Of a DNA stretch of 64,000 nt, positions 12,501 to 23,700 are shown one piece after another. Position 1 is the stretch's first letter; every line of letters begins with the position of its first letter. The position numbers and the translations under genes are program-made. Source of the stretch: Tribonema minus (Eukaryota > Sar > Xanthophyceae > Tribonematales > Tribonemataceae); NCBI GenBank assembly GCA_017506865.1, contig JAFCMP010000346.1, positions 682,001 to 746,000 of the forward strand. Reading direction: 5' to 3'. Under the pieces are notes generated by a model. That model was not told the DNA's origin. It saw only the letters and a program-made list of their open reading frames with translations, and did not search any database.

Positions 12501-15210
12501 CAAGTTGCGCGCGACGTACGGCAAGATGATGTTCCTCCTGCAGGACGCCGTCGCGCTCAGCACCAACCTCAAGTCGCGCCCCCCCGCGCTCGTCTCCCAA
12601 CTTCAAATGGTGACGCCCTTCCTGGAGGCGCGCGGCGCCGCGGCGCTGCTCAGCGATGCGCGCGTTCTCGCCGCGACTGCGGAGGTAACGGAGCGCAAAG
12701 TGGGGCGCGGCGGGCTCGCAGCAGCGCTCAGGGCCAAGGGCGAGGCGCGCGCGGCGCTCGTGCGCGCGCACGCGTCCCCAACGCTCAGCGCAGCAGATGT
12801 GGAGCGCGCGCTGGACTCCATCGCGGACGCCAACTCGTACCTGGAGGCGAACGTGCAGCCCGTCGCGGCGGCGCTGCGCTGCCTGCGTGCGCACTTCACA
12901 CGCTCGAAAGCGGAGGACCCGTACTCGCTGCGTCTCGTGGCCGCGCGCCACTCCTTCCGCAGCGGCAGTTACTATGGCGGCGGTTTCGGGGGGCTGGGTA
13001 TGTATGACGTGGGGGGGTATGGGGGGGGGGGGGACAGGGGGGGGGCGAAGCTGAACCACGACCACCCCACGCAGTACACGTTTGTGGAGCAGTCACTGCG
13101 GCTGTGGACGGAGGCCATGGCAGCCATGTACCGCCTGTGGATCGCTGCCGACGGTGAGTCAACTTCAAGCAAAAAACACTGCTGCAGTATACGACTTCAA
13201 GTAAATACTGCAGTTGTGCCGCCTGTGGATCTCTCCCGCTGGTGAGTGCTTGCTGATGTGTAGCGGGGGGTTAGGGGCGCTATCAGGAACATAACACAAC
13301 GAGCACTTTGCGTAGCATGTACGCAGTGATTGTGACCTCTTGAACGTAAGCATGGCAGCAGTATCTCAAAACCTGTACAGCTACAACGTAGCAACAGCTT
13401 GCAAAGCAGAGAGACTTGAGCAGGCACGTGCTGCTCTGGATCTGCTGCTGGTAGGCACAAACCTCACGTGGAAGCACCATGTTTTGATGCCTGCTGCTGC
13501 CCTGACCGCATTGGAGGCTTCACAAGCTTTCAGCCACAGTTGTAACCAAGTAGTATTGAGGGTTCATAGAGCACACTTGCAACTGGTGGCCTACCCACAC
13601 AGCCCCGTAAGCTCTGCCGTAGCTGCGCAGTGACACACACATGCTGCACCACACTCCTGCGTGCGCACTCGTGCACTGCGCGAAATGCCCCCCATCAACC
13701 TCTGCGCAGCAAACCGTCGTTTGTTGAATCGTGTAACCGTTTCACCCCCCCCCCCCCCCCCCCCCCCCGCCGCCATGCGCCACCTCAGCGGGCGCGCCAG
13801 CAACGTTTCTTGAAATTTTCAACCATTTTGCGCTGCCCCCCCCCCTCCCCGGAGACCACACACCTGTGCGTGCAATTGCGTACCCCGCACACCAATCCTC
13901 GCTGCCTCCACGCGATGCTCGCTCCTTCACCATCACATGAAACGTAGCCATGACTCGGCCCTGCCTAACCCCAACCCTAACCCCTCCGCGCGAGCGCACA
14001 GGCGACCTCCTCAGCGGGCGCGCGAGCTACCGCCTCTGCAACACGGGGCAGGGCCTCAACCGCGTGCAGAACTGCCCGAGCGTGAGCGCGGTCATGCGCT
14101 CCGTCCTGTCGCGCGTCCAGTCCGAGTGCGGCGCGTGGGTGGGGCTGAGCGTTGTGCACCTGGGCGACCGCGACGTCCCCAACGCGCTCGCCTTCATCGA
14201 CAAGTACGCGCAGATACCGCGCATCCTCGCGCCGATACGCGACGTTGTCGAGGCACTAGATCCCGTCACTGGCGAGTTTGCGCGCGGCGGCGGCGGCGGC
14301 AGCGGCGTGTATCCGGGGCTGCGCGAATATGTGGAGGAGCGCTGGGGGGGGTTCAGGGAGTTGAAGATGGCCATTCTCGCTGACTACTTCAAGCACGGCT
14401 TTGACGGCGACGGCGATGACGGTGAGCGCTGCTGCTGCTGCTGCTGCTGCTGGCGCTGCTGGCGGCGCCGGCATTGTGCATGTGTGTAGATGGTGGTGAA
14501 GGTTGCGGCTACGGTGTTTTCGATGACTTGCGAAGCATGGCAGTGGGCTGCTGTGAACCAAACTCACCTTAACCTTTAAGCGGTTTCACCCTAGAGGAGC
14601 TCTGAGCTGCGTCACCGTGCCACTCGTCATGATGACCATCTTCACTGCTTACCTCTGTCACGCGCCTACCTACCTGCACATTGACGCTGCAAGGGCGCAG
14701 GTGTAGCGATGGGGGGTTGGCTGCTTGCTGTGATGATGATCAACTCACTTGAAACCCAAGCCAGAGGCGCTGTCGGTCTGCAAGGTGGTTGAGCCTCATT
14801 GTCTTTGATTGGTTTGCTCGTAGAGCAGCACGGAATTTCATTGGCCGGGTGTTGTTGCGACATTGTACATACAGCTGACCACAGCGGCCGAGGTCACCCA
14901 CGGTCTCAAGCAGACACAACGAGTCTTGCGGCTTTTAAAAACATGTGTTGCTAGGAATGATTCCTGGAGGACTGGTACGCAAATCGTGTACCCTATAAGC
15001 AAGGCAGCCGCGCAGGATACAGCATGTTTGCTCGACCCCTGACCTTTGTATGCGCGCATTTGCTTTTTTTGGTTGCATAACGCAGGCGGTTCGTGCATCG
15101 ACGGGCGCCTGACGAGCACCTGGAACTGGTGCAGCAAGATTGGCAAGAAGGATTACTACCACATATTCATGCTCGCCGGCTTCCAAGGGTTTGACGGCGA
15201 CTGGCGGTGA
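9518..15210 (+). CDS. B-box zinc finger plus DUF2009 (UPF0652) protein
   Basis: Five exons: 9518-10157, 11317-11492, 12469-13153, 14002-14421, 15086-15210 (TGA), in phase to 681 residues. An acidic Ala-rich N terminus is followed by a B-box zinc finger at residues 67-103 (CTEC, CLTC, HYCRPC, then H95 and H103). The DUF2009 domain runs from about residue 180 to the end. Its landmarks include RYIPLRLTPEERQLL, LNVSEYTDRVDVF, VGRRYKISNPAKLRATYGKM, THE KLNHDHPTQYTFVEQSL block, YRLCNTGQGLNRVQNCPS and the tail SCIDGRLTSTWNWCSK with GFDGDW. DUF2009 (PF09418) is annotated in databases as a non-canonical E2-like C-terminal domain; its biochemical role is not established. Exon 3 holds a Gly-rich insert (about 12960-13050) with a long G run, which is prone to length change. 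Introns 2 and 3 carry copies of the adjoining exon edges. Length and order match full-length family members. Confidence 0.95.
11457..11870 (+). repeat. Exon-2 3' end plus 5' splice site copied three times into intron
   Basis: The last 36 coding bases of exon 2 (peptide ADNAAFFARAFE) and the donor are at 11457-11500. Three further copies start at 11561, 11689 and 11821, spaced about 104, 128 and 132 bp. Each keeps all 12 codons and is followed by a GTACGC or GTACGT donor. The five base differences from the exon are all third-position and synonymous. The sequence between copies is also partly repeated (GCGCCGTCGGATCC). Confidence 0.95.
12306..12400 (+). repeat. Decayed copy of the exon-3 5' edge upstream of the real exon
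   Basis: A sequence reading CACTCGCGCGCAAGCATGTC followed by GGGCGGCGCTACAAGAT resembles the true 3' splice site and first codons of exon 3 at 12455-12490 (CACTCGCGCGCAG, then GTCGGCCGGCGCTACAAGAT). The copy has lost the AG. A neighbouring segment (GAACTGTGTCCATGT) occurs both here and near 12098, so the duplication includes intron sequence. Confidence 0.8.
13745..13768 (+). repeat. Poly-C tract (24 C)
   Basis: An uninterrupted run of 24 C lies in intron 3 of the DUF2009 gene, about 230 bp before the acceptor. Similar runs are at 12305-12319, 16368-16400 (interrupted once by G) and 19020-19030. Confidence 0.95.
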
Positions 15211-17718
15211 CGCTCCTTCTTCAAGACAAACTTGAAGTTTACCCCGTCAATTTACATCAAATATATCAACTGTCCCTGAACATTGGTGTGGCCGGTCTTC
15301 TGGGCTTATGCGGCGCTTGCGTGCTGTGTGCTGACAAACTTGAAGCAGTTTACATCAAAATAGGTATGTCAACTCTCCTTGAAGATTCGTGTGGTAGTTG
15401 TCCTTGTTTATGCGGCGCTCATATTCTGTGTCAGCGCGCAATGATCCACGCAGCGTTGTGTTTGGCGGAGCAACCTCTAGCTGCTGCGTGGGGCATGAGG
15501 AAGTCTGCTCGTCGGCTCCTGTGATGCGTCGTCGGATCTCGGCTTGCGTCGCACTTGCGCACTTGACATTGCATTCAGAGTGGGCACAAAATAACGGATC
15601 ACATGCATGCCTTTGCTTTATGTTGTGCTTGCTGTGTCACTTTCTGGACTAGGTGGGGGCGACGCAGCACTTGCCAAACAGTCGGCACAGCGCGCACAAG
15701 CAATGCTGTGTCCCATGCGGCCATGTGATGACAAATATGGAGCACGTCTGTGCAATGGCTGCCTCTTGTGTGGAAGCATTGTGATGACAGTGGTGGGGTC
15801 TAAATGGCCACTACCGTAGCTCGCCCCTTTCTCAACACCCCCCTGAACCCCCAATCCGTCAGATGTCAGCTAAACAAGCTCCGCTTTAGGGTTAGGGTTA
15901 GCGTGTCAAGTCTCCTGGTCACTGGACAGCTTTGCTCACCATGACTGCAGTAAGCTCGTGCTGCGTGTTTGCCTGTATTAGAGACTCTCTATTTGGGAGT
16001 GGTTTGTTGCTGTATTTACGTTGACGCATGGCCGAAAAGAGATAGGCTAAACCAAACCCTAACCCCACAGGGGTTGATAGCTATTCAATATGCCATTGCA
16101 CTCACGAGGTGTCAGATACTATGCACAGCATGGCAAACAGCAGCAACATGTTGCCAACGTTGCAACAAGATGCCAACACTGGCACATCAAGACACACGCA
16201 TGGAACACCTCGAACACACGTCATCAATTAATGGCGGTACGTGATAAGCGCACAAACCGACCGTCGCTCTTCTGCCTTGAAGATTGCAGGCACGCGAGCG
16301 CAGCATCGGAACAATTGCATAAGCTGCCAGACATGAAGAACACAGAACAGAACCCGAACACTGAAATCCCCCCCCCCGCCCCCCCCCCCCCCCCCCCCCC
16401 GTTGCCACATGTGGTTGCCCACTGCTCTTGCGCGAAGTGTGAATTGCAAGGGCAGAAGGAGGGGGTGCCTCTGATCTGCTGAGCAATGCTTTCCAATCAA
16501 GAGGGGTCGCCGGCGCGCAGAGAGAGGAAGGCTCGCCCGACACACGGACACACACACTGAAGACGCCTTCACGGCTGCCCGTTGAGCGCTGCTGCTGCTG
16601 CTGCTGCTGCTGAACTTCAACTGTTGCTCGCGCAGCAAGCGCGCGGCGCTGAACTTCAACGCGTCGCTAGTAGCAGGACCTGCCATCACTCTCACATGTG
16701 AAGTTTGACAGTGCGCCCTCCCTTCCTTTTTGAGTACTGTCGAAGCGTATAGACACCAAGAGTAAAGCGACCCCCAGGCGGCAGAGTGCGTGCACGTCGA
16801 GCGTGTGTTTGCGCGTAGTTGAAGTTGCTGCTGGGCGTTGGAACGTTGAAGTTACTGCCTGTGGCTCTAGTATGTAGCGGCCTAGGCGGGTCTTGTGCTG
16901 TTTCTGAAGGCGGACAAGCCCGTGACCCATGCGCTCACGTCAGCCTGCAGCGCGGGAGTGGGGGGATAGCAGTTGAAGTTGAAAACGTGAAGGTGACCAG
17001 GGCATCCGAGTAGAGTAAGATTTGGGATGCCTATGACATGTTTACGCGCCACAGCATTCAAGTCACCATGATGCACTCAAGCTGCTGAGCATGGCGCGCC
17101 TGGTCATCTGGAGGTTCGAGCAGTACACCGTGTGTCTGATGAACCTGGCTGGCGTTTACTCGCAAGTACTACGTTGAGTAGCAATTTGACAACCAGGGTC
17201 AGCAGCAAACCCTACCCCGGCCCTACCCTTCATGCGCGCATGTATGTGCCTGTGAGAAATGGCAAGACAAGCCCAAACAAATCGTCCGCCTGCTGTGAAT
17301 CAGATTCTCGATGCGGTAGGTAGCAATTACATGCATAAGCAAGCCACGGCTTCGAGAGCCTCTTGGCCGTACCAGACAGTGCAAGGCTCTGAGCTATCAT
17401 TTGCGCCGCATTGACACAGCATTAAGGACCTGCCAATTGGTCGAACTTGAGATGTCAACTGCAGAGAGCACAGGCTCTGTTTCACCGACACATAGTATTG
17501 GAGCCAAATGCCAGGAGCCAGCCGGGGGACGAGAGAAGGGGCAGGTGGCGGCAGTCTGGGTGTGCACAATCACACGCAGAGTTACCTCTTCCAGACATGC
17601 AGCAAATCCTGCCTTGATTCAGGTAGCATGTGGGCACAGCTTAGGGCAAGGGTTGTGGCGTCACATGCTACTTGATGAGGCGTGCGCATGAGTTCACCAC
17701 GAGTTCACCGCAGGTTGA
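15211..17718. other. Convergent intergenic region, DUF2009 gene to GH26-A
   Basis: Both flanking genes end here, so it should hold two 3' ends. I see no convincing gene. Contents: a two-copy tandem duplication of about 100 bp at 15228-15430 (each with ACAAACTTGAAG and TTATGCGGCGCT), a TTAGGG doublet near 15887, a poly-C tract at 16368-16400, and a CTG-type run near 16587-16612. A short ATG-led ORF at 17091 (about 28 residues) has no recognisable family. Confidence 0.6.
16368..16400 (+). repeat. Poly-C tract interrupted by one G
   Basis: Ten C, one G, then 22 C, in the convergent intergenic region. Confidence 0.95.
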
Positions 17719-20700
17719 TCATGAGTTGACCTGTGTGTTCAGGTCCCAGTCCACGTTTGGGTCCGTCTTGTTCTCAAAGAACCTGCGGTTATAGGAGCAC
17801 GGCAAGCAGGTGTTGGCCGTTAAACCTCGCCCCGACACAAAGGTTACAACCATAACTTTAACCCCAGCTCATTATTGCTGACAGCACCTTCCGGGTATGA
17901 GATTATGCAGATGTAGTGGCACATGTGAATGCGGAAGCGCCAAGGACCGCATTGCGGACTCTCATGTACTTGTGAAGCGACACCAAAACTGTCTGAAGTG
18001 ATGGAAGTACGTGATTGCGCCCCCAAGTGCATGTGCAGCATAAGTCACTGCGAGCAGTCACCTCTGCAGAATGCAAGGACGCAAGGTACCACTGCTGATG
18101 GCCTCACCCTGTACAACTACTTGATTGCTGCCGGCTGCCTTGACGCACTTACATAGCGATCAGGTGTGATTCCATTGTAGCTGGTGCAGGTTGCTGCAAG
18201 TGTGGCTTTGTATTGCAACAACTAGGGATGCTTGAAGTCTGTGAGTGCTGTGCAGCGGCAACTTAGGGTTAGGGTTAACCCTAGGGTTAGGGTTAGCCCT
18301 AACCCTAAGCACTGAGGCACCGGCAATGCAGGAGGGAGCACTTGCCAGTCAACGAACGTGTGACGGTTAACCCTAAAATCAGAGTTTTTGGCAATTTTGG
18401 GAAAAACTGGGGCCAAAACAACTCTTTTAAGCTTCTGCTTCTCTGCACCACCTTGCTCGGTTGCATCCTGCTGCAGTCTGAACCCTTGCTAGCTACCTTG
18501 TTTTAACCCAAACCCCAAGTGACTCACCAGTTAACGGTAGTGACGGCGGTGAACTGGTAGGCCAGAGAGCTCCACGTGTTTGTGATCCACTGGGGCTGCG
18601 GAGGCAGGCAGATGCATGAGCAGGTGTGAGTGATAACGCAAACAACAGGACAGAAGAAATGCAGCTACAATGAGGGTTAGGGTAGGGTTCAGAGCTGAGG
18701 TCGGGAACAAAGAGATGAGGAGTAGGAGGTATGAGCAAGCTAGGCTTAAAGTTTGGGGGTAGGGTTTGGGACCAGCATGGACCGCAAGACATGGAAGTGC
18801 ATACACAGTGAATGTCTCACTTATGCATGAGGGTCGTCGGGCAGCTGGCAACAGAGACATGAGGAGTGTTGAGGGTAGGGTGTGTGAATCAAGATTGGAG
18901 ATTAGGGAGTTTGAGACCAGCATGGACTGCAAGACGTTGAAGTGCACATCGTGATGTTGAGGTGCACAGTAAATATCTTATCTTCATACCAGGTTTATCG
19001 GGCACCATTGCAGTAGACACCCCCCCCCCCGCAGACACTGAATGCCAAGAGAGCATAGATACAATTGTTACATGCAGCCAGCACGGCAAGGCGTGTTGAC
19101 TCGCCACTGCGGCATGAGTGCGGCACCAATTCAGAGTTCAACATGATCAATCGGGCTCTGCGCCACAACACCATCAGTACCTCCACATGGTCTGCAACAA
19201 CAAGTTGAGGTTTGTCTGACTGAGCACGCATCCACGGACAGTGCAGGCTCTGTTGACTAGGCGCAGTTGTAAGTGCTTTTGACCTATTCAGGGTGGACCA
19301 GGCTTCAAGTGGCAATGCGAACGGCGCGGTGGCACGCACCTTGTCGCCACCGTAGCTGGTGGTTGACATCTCGGCCAGGCAAAGAGGCTTACGAGTGAAC
19401 GACGTCAGCTGCAGCAGCAACAATCAGTAGCAACAATCAGCAGAAACTTGTGGGTGGATGTGTAATTACGATCATGTATGTATGCATGTATACATGGCTG
19501 CGCACCAGCTATGCGCGCAGCATTCAGCGCAGGGTGAAGGCATTTTGTGTCAGCATATCATAACGACGTCAGGTGCAGCGGCAGTGGTCAGCAGACATGT
19601 GAGCACGAGAAGTTGTGCGGGGCGGTGCCCCAACTCTAACCCTAAGCCTGTGCATCAGCAATGGACACGGCATAGCGAAAACACGGTGAAGGCACCTTGT
19701 CAGCATATCAGCAACGGCCATCGTGCTCAACACCTACGGCGCAACGAGCAATATGGTTCTCGTGCGCAGCATTGCTCTAATCCTGATTCTAGCCCTAATC
19801 CAGTGCAGCAATGGACACAGCATCACAATAATGCAGTGTTGGCAGCTTGTCAGCATATCAGCAGCAATACTCCACGGAGAACATATGAAATGCAGTAAGG
19901 AACAGAGAACTCAGACGCGCATGCGACCTGACGATCACAAACCTGACAGTCACAGCTACTCATACAGCGTTATACCTACAAGAGGCCGACTGGCAGTACG
20001 CTTCGTACTGTAGAACACTTGTACTGTAGTGCACTGGCAGCACCCACCTGTGCATACGCGTACCCAAAAATCTCCGCAAATGACTTGTTCTTGGAGTACC
20101 GCACCCCCACCATGTTGTACGCCGATACGCAAATCTAAGGGAAACCAAAGAGGGAGGCAGTGCAGGTGTGATTGTGAGCATGATATCAAATGATGAGGCT
20201 CAAGCATTCATGACGTCTACAGATGGCGCAACCATGCACGGCCAGCCAGCTATGCCACGTCTGACCGGCAAAACGGGAGTAACAGTGTCAACGGTCCACT
20301 GCCATCAGGTCATCAATCTAACCCCAACCCAAACCCTAAGTGCCATGAGTGCACTGCAAGAGAGGTGACCTTCCACGTGTCTCAGGCCTAACCTGCACCC
20401 TACCTTGAGCTCTAACCCTATTCCCAACTCTACCCATAACTCCACGGTCATGACGACAGCGGTGTCGATCCTGTATCAATAAGATGGCATCTGTGTGCCT
20501 TAAGACAACAGAAACTATTCACAAAGTCACATATGGATGGGAGCGGCGCTGATCTGATTCTGATTCAGGCAGTAACTCCCGTTGCCGAGCTTTATACGCA
20601 GCGCTCACACAGGTAAAAGTGGGCATGCCTGCGTCCGCTCGTACTTTGAAAAACGCGTTTGACACAAAGTAGAATGATCAGCTGGTAATACTTCTACTTC

Positions 20701-23700
20701 AAGTATATACATACTGGCATGTGTGTCGTCAACAGTACGTGCGCATGACACCATGCCTGAACCCTGATCCCCAATCCTAACACTGAGTGCAGTATATCTC
20801 ACGCATGCATCCCATCATCTCACATACCTCAAAGTACTTCGAAGCACTTCAATAAAGAAGGGTACAGACACGAGCCTCATCTCGTAAAGCGATTCAAGCC
20901 GCATCGGGCCTTCCCTGTGTACATTCACAAGCGAGAACACCACTATTAGCAGCATGCACATGTACCTGATCGACGTAGTCATCCCCTGCGTAGAAGTCCA
21001 CAAACTTGGTGGGGTCGCTGTTCGCGTTAGCAACGTTGTATGACTGCTGATACCTGTAAGTGTCGCAACGCAGCAACAGCACAGCAGCACATGTGTTTGA
21101 GTAAGAGATTGAGTGAGAAATTGCGTGAGTGGCTAGGAAGCTCGGACCTTTCCCTTCCTCTAATCCTAGCCCTAAGAACAAGCGACCATGGCTTCAAGGT
21201 GGCAGCAAAAAAACTGGAACTCCTACCGCTGCAGCAGGTGCAAGTGACCAGTGCAATTATGCATTGGAGCATCTTTCGTGAGCTGCTGATTAGTGCTGGC
21301 CTACAGCAGCTCAGGGTTAGGATTAAGTTAGGGTTAGAGTAATGCGCTTGCTGATCGCTGGCACTATCTGAAGGCTAAGCTTGGGGTAGCAGGGGATGCA
21401 ACCAAGGGGCCTGATGTCCTATTCTGGTGCACACATCCATACTCACTCAAGTGCTGCTATGCCAGGCAGCTTACACACAGACATGCATGCAAGCCGGCTT
21501 GGCAATCACAGATGTGAATGCATGCATTGCTCACCGGAACGGTGCGTTCATGCTCCTGAAGAGGTCGACCACGTGCTTGTAGGCCGCTTTGTAGTCTGCC
21601 AGGGTGTTGCCCGGTACAAAGATACCCCACGGGTACCAGTCGCCTGCTCACATGACCACGTGGAGGAATGAGGGAGATATACAGGCATCAGCTTACATAG
21701 TTTATACGGGTGCCAACCTGCCAGAAGAGCGCACCCTAACCCTGAGTATGGGGTACCGGCCGGTATCAGGGTATCAGGGTATTGGCCGACATGAGGGTCA
21801 TTTCACTGAAAGGCGTATTTGCTGAACGCACAGCACCGGTGGGCGTCCCCTGCTCACATGCCCGTATGACGGCAGAAGAGTAAATCATAAGAGTCACTGG
21901 CAGACCACTGTGTGCCGAGAGTCATACTGTATCAGGACACCGACGCACGTCCCCAGTATAATGTACCAGTCGCATGCCATACAAACACCGTCGTGGTTGA
22001 AGTTATAGCAGGTGCGAATGGACCTGCACTGGCAATGCCTCTATGTGAACACACACTATGTGAACTAGTTTGAAGTACAGTCCATGGATGCCGCATACAT
22101 GATGTATATGACGTGAGCATTGCTGTTCTCAACAAATGAACGTGACAAACAACTCGTTTCTCACTCAAAATCCAGTTGGAGCTCTGTGCATATTTGACAG
22201 TTGTGATCAATCTTCTCGCAGTGGAGTCAGTGTTGGGCTATTTTGGACATTGTAAGGGGTATCGGACCAGGGTGTTGAGCACAATCAACAGCTATACAGT
22301 AGCTGCAAGGGGTGCAGGCCAATGGTAGTGAGCAACTCAGCTCTGGGCTTGTGCAGTGGCTGAAAAAAACTCAAATGATTGATCATCGCAAGCGAGCAGC
22401 TACAGCCAGCCCAGGCTGCAGTTAGGGCTGCACTTCAAGGCCAGAATTGGCGTGAGTGGACATTTGAGGCCACAGGCTCATCGTTGAACTTGCGCAGAGC
22501 TCAAACGTGGAGAGCTTTGCCCTAGCCCTAACCCTACTTAGTGCTCACCGTTGAACTCGTGCAGTGGTCTGATGGAGATGGTTCGCCCATCTGCCACTGC
22601 GGCCTTGGCCAGGCTGTAGAGGTAGATGTCATACTTGCCAGCGGCCACCATGCTGCATGTATGTACAGAACCAACAGAGAGCAAGTTGTAAAGTGCAAGA
22701 ACGGCCGAGACTGATACGATGCTCAGATCACTACATGCAGGATGACCTGCGAAGCATCGTGATAAGCTTACACAAGGTGCGAGAACACACGAAATGCAAC
22801 AGTAGCGCACAACAGTTTGAGAAGGACGCTTAGAGCTCGTTCCTCTCAAAATACTTTTACTGCTTTACTTTGTTGAAGCATGCTGTAACAGGTCCAGATG
22901 AAGCCTCCTGAAATGGTGCTTCTGCATGATAATGAACTTCAACAACTGCTTCATGTGCATCACTTCTTAGAGCTCGTTCAGCTTAACACATATTTTACTG
23001 CTGCATGCTGTTGAAGCATGCAGTATGTACGAGGTTGAGATGAAGCCTTATAAAATGGTGACTTTCGCGTGATCACAAACTTCAACAACTGCTCCTTCAT
23101 TTGCGTCACTCCCAGCAGTTCTGCACCACTGATGCCCACACCAGGTCAGCAGTGAATACGGGGCTTTGCGCAGCAGATGGTGAGCCCAGAACATAATGTG
23201 CTGTTGCATGTGCTACGTGCGCCAACAGGCATCACTCAAAGGTGACCATATATTGGTTTGTTGCGGAATCGGGTGCTGTTTCAGTGTTCCTTCGTCCTTT
23301 CGCATCATTGTGTATGTGCATCTGGAATGCATGCGAATGCACAGCTACAAAGCTCATCCACCAAGACCATACATAAATGAGCACTCACAAACATGTCAGA
23401 ACTATACGGCAAGGCGATAGCTCAAATTGGCTCAGGCCAACTGCATTTGAAGATTCACTCTCAACTGGGACATAGTATGTCCGACATACACTCAGACGCA
23501 GTTTGCATTTGCCAAATAGGTTGCACACTCACGCGAGGTTGGCAGTGCTGTCCACAAACTCAATGACCAGTTGAACTTGAACGCCCTTGTTGAGGTAGCC
23601 CTGCACCCAGCTGTACACAACCCTCTGTCACAAGCGCGAAGGAGCAGAAGCACGTAGTACAGTTACATACGCCACGTCACAGTCATTGAAATGCAAGCTC

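Noticed and set aside
12364-13065. 233-codon minus-strand frame
   Set aside because: It is the antisense shadow of DUF2009 exon 3, which has clear family motifs on the plus strand.
18263-18309. A chromosome end or fusion point
   Set aside because: The telomere-like tract is under 50 bp, lies within an intron of a continuous gene, and similar short motifs occur throughout the window.
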